A stretch of 64,000 nucleotides of DNA, from NCBI RefSeq assembly GCF_019264445.1, contig NZ_JAHVAB010000067.1, positions 1 to 64,000 of the forward strand, read 5' to 3'. Every line of letters begins with the position of its first letter. The first letter of the stretch is position 1. Below are positions 60,724-64,000 of this stretch, piece by piece. The position numbers and the translations under genes were made by a program. The notes beneath the pieces were generated by a model. It did no database searches. It was not told where the DNA came from and was given only the letters and a program-made list of their open reading frames with translations. The DNA is from Hydrogenophaga sp. (GTDB taxonomy: Bacteria > Pseudomonadota > Gammaproteobacteria > Burkholderiales > Burkholderiaceae_C).

Positions 60724-61944
60724 TCAGTCAACGGCGGCCAGCAGCGGCTCGACCGTCACCGGCATGTGCTTGAGCCCGCGCACGGTGTTGTTGAAGTGCT
60801 GGACCGGCTCGCCGTCGAGGCGGAACGAGGCCACGCGGCGCGCGAGTGCGGTGAGCACGATCTCGCCTTCGAGGCGCGCCATCATCTGGCCGGCGCAGCC
60901 GTGGATGCCCGTGCCGAAGGCCATGTGGCCGGTGGCGCGGCGTGTGATGTCGAAGCGGTCGGCATCGGGCCAGCGGCGCGGGTCGCGGTTGGCCGAGGCA
61001 ATGAACACCACGATCTTCTGGCCGGCTTTCACGGTGATGCCGCCGAGTTCCACGTCCTGCGTGCTGGTGCGGTAGAACGAATGGAAGGTGCTGTCGAAGC
61101 GCAGCACCTCTTCGAGCGCCTGGCGCGCCAGCGAAGGGTCTTCGCGCAGCAGCGCCCATTGCTCGGGGTGGCGCGCGAAGCTGGTGATGGCGTTGCAGAG
61201 CGTGAACACGGTGGTGTCCAGCCCGGCGGAGAGCAGGGTGCGCACCAGCATGCCGGCCTCGTCGTGCCCGATCTCGCCCGCGTCGGCGGCGGCGAAGAGC
61301 TGCGCACCCAGGCCATCCTTCGTGAGCGCGTCGCGCTGGCACACCTTCGCGATCCAGTTCACGGCCTCGCCCGAGCTGTCCATGCGCGCCTGGAAACGCT
61401 CGTTGATCGGGCCGAAACCGTTGAACACCATGTCGCCATACGGCAGCAGGTGTTCGCGTCCGTCGGCGGGCAGGCCCACCGCATCGCCGAAGGCCTTGAT
61501 GGGGAAGGCCTCGCAGAGGTCTTTGGCGGCGTCGAACGAGCCGCGCTCCACCAGGTCGTCGACCATGCGCGCAGCCACGTCTTCAAAAGTGGTGCGAAGG
61601 CGGCCGATGGACGCCGGCGAGAGCACGCGCGCCACCACCTTGCGCGTGCGGCTGTGGTGGGGTGGGTCGGCTTCCAGAATGATGCTGGGCTTGCGCCACG
61701 GCGTCTCGGTGTGGAAGTTGGCCAGGCCCACGCCCGCGCTGGAGCAGAACACCTCGGGCTGCGACAGGATGCGCTGCACCTCATCGTGGCGCGCGACCGC
61801 GAGCACACCGTAGCGCTCCAGCCAGGCCCAGGGGCCAAGGTCGCGCAGCTGCGCGTAGTGCGGGTAGGGGTTGGCCAGCACCTCGGTGGTGTAGGGATCG
61901 AAGTCGCTGGTGGGGACGTCGGCGTAGGGGTTGGGGTGTGTCAT
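60724..61944 (-). CDS. cytochrome P450, CYP199-like
   Basis: The 406-residue class-I P450 has the I-helix SAGLDTT (oxygen activation), the ExxR in EEVLRF and the heme-thiolate C350 in FGTGIHGCAGQ. The substrate-recognition blocks FCSSAGVGLANFHTETPWRKPSIILEADPP and MVFNGFGPINERF closely resemble CYP199A2/A4 as I recall them. These enzymes oxidise the para substituent of benzoic acids (4-methyl, 4-methoxy, 4-ethyl). The start at 61944 gives the family N-terminus. It is preceded by the Rieske reductase gene, gap 25 bases. Confidence 0.85.
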   Translation of the reverse strand: MTHPNPYADVPTSDFDPYTTEVLANPYPHYAQLRDLGPWAWLERYGVLAVARHDEVQRILSQPEVFCSSAGVGLANFHTETPWRKPSIILEADPPHHSRTRKVVARVLSPASIGRLRTTFEDVAARMVDDLVERGSFDAAKDLCEAFPIKAFGDAVGLPADGREHLLPYGDMVFNGFGPINERFQARMDSSGEAVNWIAKVCQRDALTKDGLGAQLFAAADAGEIGHDEAGMLVRTLLSAGLDTTVFTLCNAITSFARHPEQWALLREDPSLARQALEEVLRFDSTFHSFYRTSTQDVELGGITVKAGQKIVVFIASANRDPRRWPDADRFDITRRATGHMAFGTGIHGCAGQMMARLEGEIVLTALARRVASFRLDGEPVQHFNNTVRGLKHMPVTVEPLLAAVD

Positions 61945-61969
61945 GGGTGGGCTCTTTTTCGGGTGCGCT

Positions 61970-63004
61970 TCAGTCGGCCAGCGCGGGTGTGCGGGGTTGG
62001 GCCACCACGAACGCGTCGCAGAAGAACGCATCGGGCGGCAGGCCCCGGGTGGCAACGAAATCGCTGCGCGCCGCGCTCACCATGGCGGGCGCGCCGCAGG
62101 CATACACCTGGTGGCCGGCGAGGCTGTCGTGGTCTTGCAGCACGGCCTGGTGCACGAAGCCGATGCGGCCGGTCCAGCCGGCATCCGGCTCGGAGAGCAC
62201 GGGCACGAAGCGCAGACCGGCCTGCTGGCCCCAGCCGCGCGCGAGGTCGAGCAGGTACAGGTCTTTCTCGGTGCGCGCGCCCCAGTACAGCGCGATCTCG
62301 CGCCGCTGTCCCTGGCGCAGGCCGTCTTCCACCATGGACTTGATCGGTGCGAAACCGGTGCCACTGGCCAGCATGACGATGGGCGCGTCGCTGTCCTCGC
62401 GCAGGAAGAAGTCGCCGTGCGGCAACTCCACTGGCAGCGTGTCGCCGACTTTGAGTGCGTGGGTGAGTGTTTGCGAGAACGCGCCGCTCTCGAGCAGGCG
62501 GATGTGCAGTTCGGCGCCGTCGTTCTGGTGTGGCGGATTGGCCATGGAGAAGCTGCGGCGCTGGCCGTCGGGCAGCAGCACCTGCAGGTACTGGCCGGCC
62601 TTGAACTTCACCTTCTCGCCCGCAGGAAAACGCAGCTTGAGGCGCGCCACGTCGGGGGCCGGAAAGTCGATGCGCATGACGCGGGCGTCGAGCTGGCGGC
62701 GCGCGTTCGGGTCGGTCTTCTCGATCTGGCGCGGTTCGATCTCGATGTCGGTGAGCGGCCGGGCCTGGCAGAACAGCACCTGCCCGTGCGCGATCTCGTC
62801 GGCGGAGAGCGTGTGGTCGCCCGCGGCGCCGGGGTTCACCCGGCCCGAGACCACGCGGCCCTTGCAGCTCGCGCAGATGCCCGAGTTGCACGAGAACGGC
62901 ATTTCGTAGCCCGCCTGGCGCACCGCGTCGAGCACGGTCTGGCCCTCGGTGCAAGGCACCGTGGTGCCGAGGCCGGCGATGTGGATGAGGTGCGTGGCGC
63001 TCAC
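61970..63004 (-). CDS. Rieske dioxygenase reductase (TphA1-like)
   Basis: The 344-residue reductase has an N-terminal plant-type ferredoxin domain (MPFSCNSGICASCKGRVVSG...VLFCQARP, four cysteines) followed by FAD- and NAD-binding halves (SFSMANPPHQNDG, MLASGTGFAPIKSMVED, YACGAPAMV). The domain order (2Fe-2S, FAD, NAD) matches TphA1 of terephthalate dioxygenase. It feeds electrons from NADH to the oxygenase encoded upstream. Confidence 0.88.
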   Translation of the reverse strand: MSATHLIHIAGLGTTVPCTEGQTVLDAVRQAGYEMPFSCNSGICASCKGRVVSGRVNPGAAGDHTLSADEIAHGQVLFCQARPLTDIEIEPRQIEKTDPNARRQLDARVMRIDFPAPDVARLKLRFPAGEKVKFKAGQYLQVLLPDGQRRSFSMANPPHQNDGAELHIRLLESGAFSQTLTHALKVGDTLPVELPHGDFFLREDSDAPIVMLASGTGFAPIKSMVEDGLRQGQRREIALYWGARTEKDLYLLDLARGWGQQAGLRFVPVLSEPDAGWTGRIGFVHQAVLQDHDSLAGHQVYACGAPAMVSAARSDFVATRGLPPDAFFCDAFVVAQPRTPALAD

Positions 63005-63011
63005 GGCGTGC

Positions 63012-63488
63012 TCACAGTGGAATGGCCAGCAGGGTGTCGGTGTTGTGGCTGTCGCAGACCACGACGCGGCTGGCCAGGCGCAGTGTGTCGGTGCCGTCGA
63101 TCACCAGTTCGTCGAGGTAGCGCCCGGTGGCGAAGATCGTGGTCTCGCCGCCGCGCATGACGCGCACCACCACGAAGGGCGTTTCGCTCTGCCGGCCGCG
63201 CGGCGTGTCGCCGAGCAGCACCGGCAGGCCCACCAGGTGGCGGTAGCGCTGCTTCTCGTACACGTTGGCCGTGCGCAGCGAGAGCACGCGGTCGCCGAGC
63301 ATGGCGCGGGAGTCGGCATAGATCAGGCTGGCTTCCATGCCCTGGGCATGGTTGTCTGCGGTGGTCACGCGGTAGAGACAGCGTTCGGTGAAGAGTCGTA
63401 CCCAGGCCTCGAGATCGTCGTTGTCGATGCAGCGCGCGCACTGGGCGTTGAGCGCCATCGCGCTCGTGGCGTCGATGACCGCGCTCAT
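63012..63488 (-). CDS. aromatic-ring-hydroxylating dioxygenase beta subunit (TphA3-like)
   Basis: This 158-residue protein of the NTF2-like SnoaL/Rieske-beta fold contains [35 protein letters not shown] and the conserved [10 protein letters not shown] block. It is structural and supports the alpha hexamer. Its start overlaps the alpha-subunit stop by four bases (ATGA), so the oxygenase subunits are made in step. Length matches TphA3. Confidence 0.88.
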   Translation of the reverse strand: MSAVIDATSAMALNAQCARCIDNDDLEAWVRLFTERCLYRVTTADNHAQGMEASLIYADSRAMLGDRVLSLRTANVYEKQRYRHLVGLPVLLGDTPRGRQSETPFVVVRVMRGGETTIFATGRYLDELVIDGTDTLRLASRVVVCDSHNTDTLLAIPL

Positions 63489-64000
63489 GAACCGGCCTCC
63501 ATGTGCACGCGATACGCCTTCCAGAAGCCGCGAACCGAGGCCTCCGTGGTGCGGCTGCCCTGTGACCGGACGCTGTCGCCCCCCATCTCGACGATCGCTG
63601 CTTTGCCGCCGGCGCTGGCAATGCCACGCTGAACGAAGCTACCCACCGCGCCGTCTTCCATGGAAACGAACCCGGCGGGTCCGATCAGGTTGGATTGTTT
63701 GTGGCGCATGGTGCGCAGCTCGGGCGTGTCGTCCTGGAACCCGAGGTAGACCCAGTTCAGCGCCGTGGATTCGATGCCCTCGGGCAACACCTGGCGCACG
63801 GCCAGCGTGTTCTGAATCTGCGCCAGCACGAAGCCCGGAAACACCGAGAGGATCTGCAGCGTCACGCCGTCGCCGAATTCGTCCATGCCTTTCAGCAGCG
63901 TGGCGTCTTCGAGCTTGAAGTCGTCCTTTTCCGAGCGCAGTTCCTCGGCCTGGTAGTCCTCGCCCTGGTCGGCCGCCGGGTCGATGGCCGAGAAGCTGAT
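63485..64000 (-). CDS. Rieske aromatic dioxygenase alpha subunit (TphA2-like), C-terminal part
   Basis: This is the last 171 residues of a gene that runs past the window edge (minus strand). It covers part of the catalytic helix-grip domain: [53 protein letters not shown] and [15 protein letters not shown]. These blocks match terephthalate dioxygenase TphA2 as I recall it. The Rieske cluster and iron ligands lie outside the window. A dioxygenase that makes a cis-1,2-dihydrodiol from terephthalate or a close para-carboxylate is the best reading. Confidence 0.85.
   Translation of the reverse strand: MSFSAIDPAADQGEDYQAEELRSEKDDFKLEDATLLKGMDEFGDGVTLQILSVFPGFVLAQIQNTLAVRQVLPEGIESTALNWVYLGFQDDTPELRTMRHKQSNLIGPAGFVSMEDGAVGSFVQRGIASAGGKAAIVEMGGDSVRSQGSRTTEASVRGFWKAYRVHMEAGS

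Overview
The window looks like a chromosome segment of a high-GC betaproteobacterium of the order Burkholderiales, most likely Comamonadaceae (Hydrogenophaga/Acidovorax-like). I infer this from gene content (Bug-family TctC binding protein, DUF3501-rubrerythrin trio, DinB with a lineage-type insertion, LytS/AlgR pair beside argH) and strong G/C bias at third codon positions. No rRNA, CRISPR array or replication origin was seen. One tRNA gene, tRNA-Leu(CAA), is present.

Layout. 1-4.7 kb: LytTR two-component pair, argH, HDOD protein. 4.8-12.9 kb: alpha-2-macroglobulin and penicillin-binding protein 1C, translationally overlapped. 12.9-17.8 kb: LysR regulator, enolase-superfamily enzyme, Bug binding protein and an FMN alpha-hydroxy-acid oxidase, a small organic-acid catabolic set. 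17.8-23.4 kb: secreted DUF4198, lipoprotein, DUF4331 and a 50-residue exported peptide facing a TPR/HupE operon. 23.4-29.6 kb: DinB, a dienoyl-CoA isomerase-like enzyme, isochorismatase hydrolase, a TumE-type toxin-antitoxin pair with a striking perfect inverted repeat, and an Lrp/ornithine cyclodeaminase/HDAC-like divergon. 29.8-33.5 kb: outer-membrane DUF3034 protein, exported truncated globin, type-1 copper protein, ECF sigma and anti-sigma. 33.5-38.5 kb: queF, prolyl-hydroxylase-like dioxygenase, yaaA, DUF3501/iron-sulfur/rubrerythrin trio. 38.7-43.8 kb: a large glycosidase-like protein, divergent from a VOC/flavin monooxygenase/DUF2783 operon. 43.9-49.8 kb: valS, a degenerate hydroxyacid dehydrogenase, tusA, NUDIX hydrolase, cysM.

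49.9-55.4 kb is a genomic island beside the tRNA-Leu gene: P4-type integrase, AlpA-like regulator, a broken IS3 transposase, a putative PD-(D/E)XK nuclease with a conserved-looking partner, and three tightly overlapping small genes (a RepB C-terminal-domain protein and two tandem paralogues). The base composition is visibly lower in GC than on either side. The island ends inside a wrecked tphB/pdxA-family gene.

55.4-64 kb is one long minus-strand aromatic-acid operon running in from beyond the window end: Rieske dioxygenase alpha (partial) and beta, its reductase, a CYP199-like cytochrome P450 with its own ferredoxin and ferredoxin reductase, a short-chain dehydrogenase, an aldehyde dehydrogenase, a TRAP binding protein, and the tphB-like pseudogene. 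The combination suggests P450-started oxidation of a para-alkyl benzoate (for example p-toluate) to terephthalate followed by dioxygenation. The last diol-dehydrogenase gene has been destroyed by nonsense mutations and the island.
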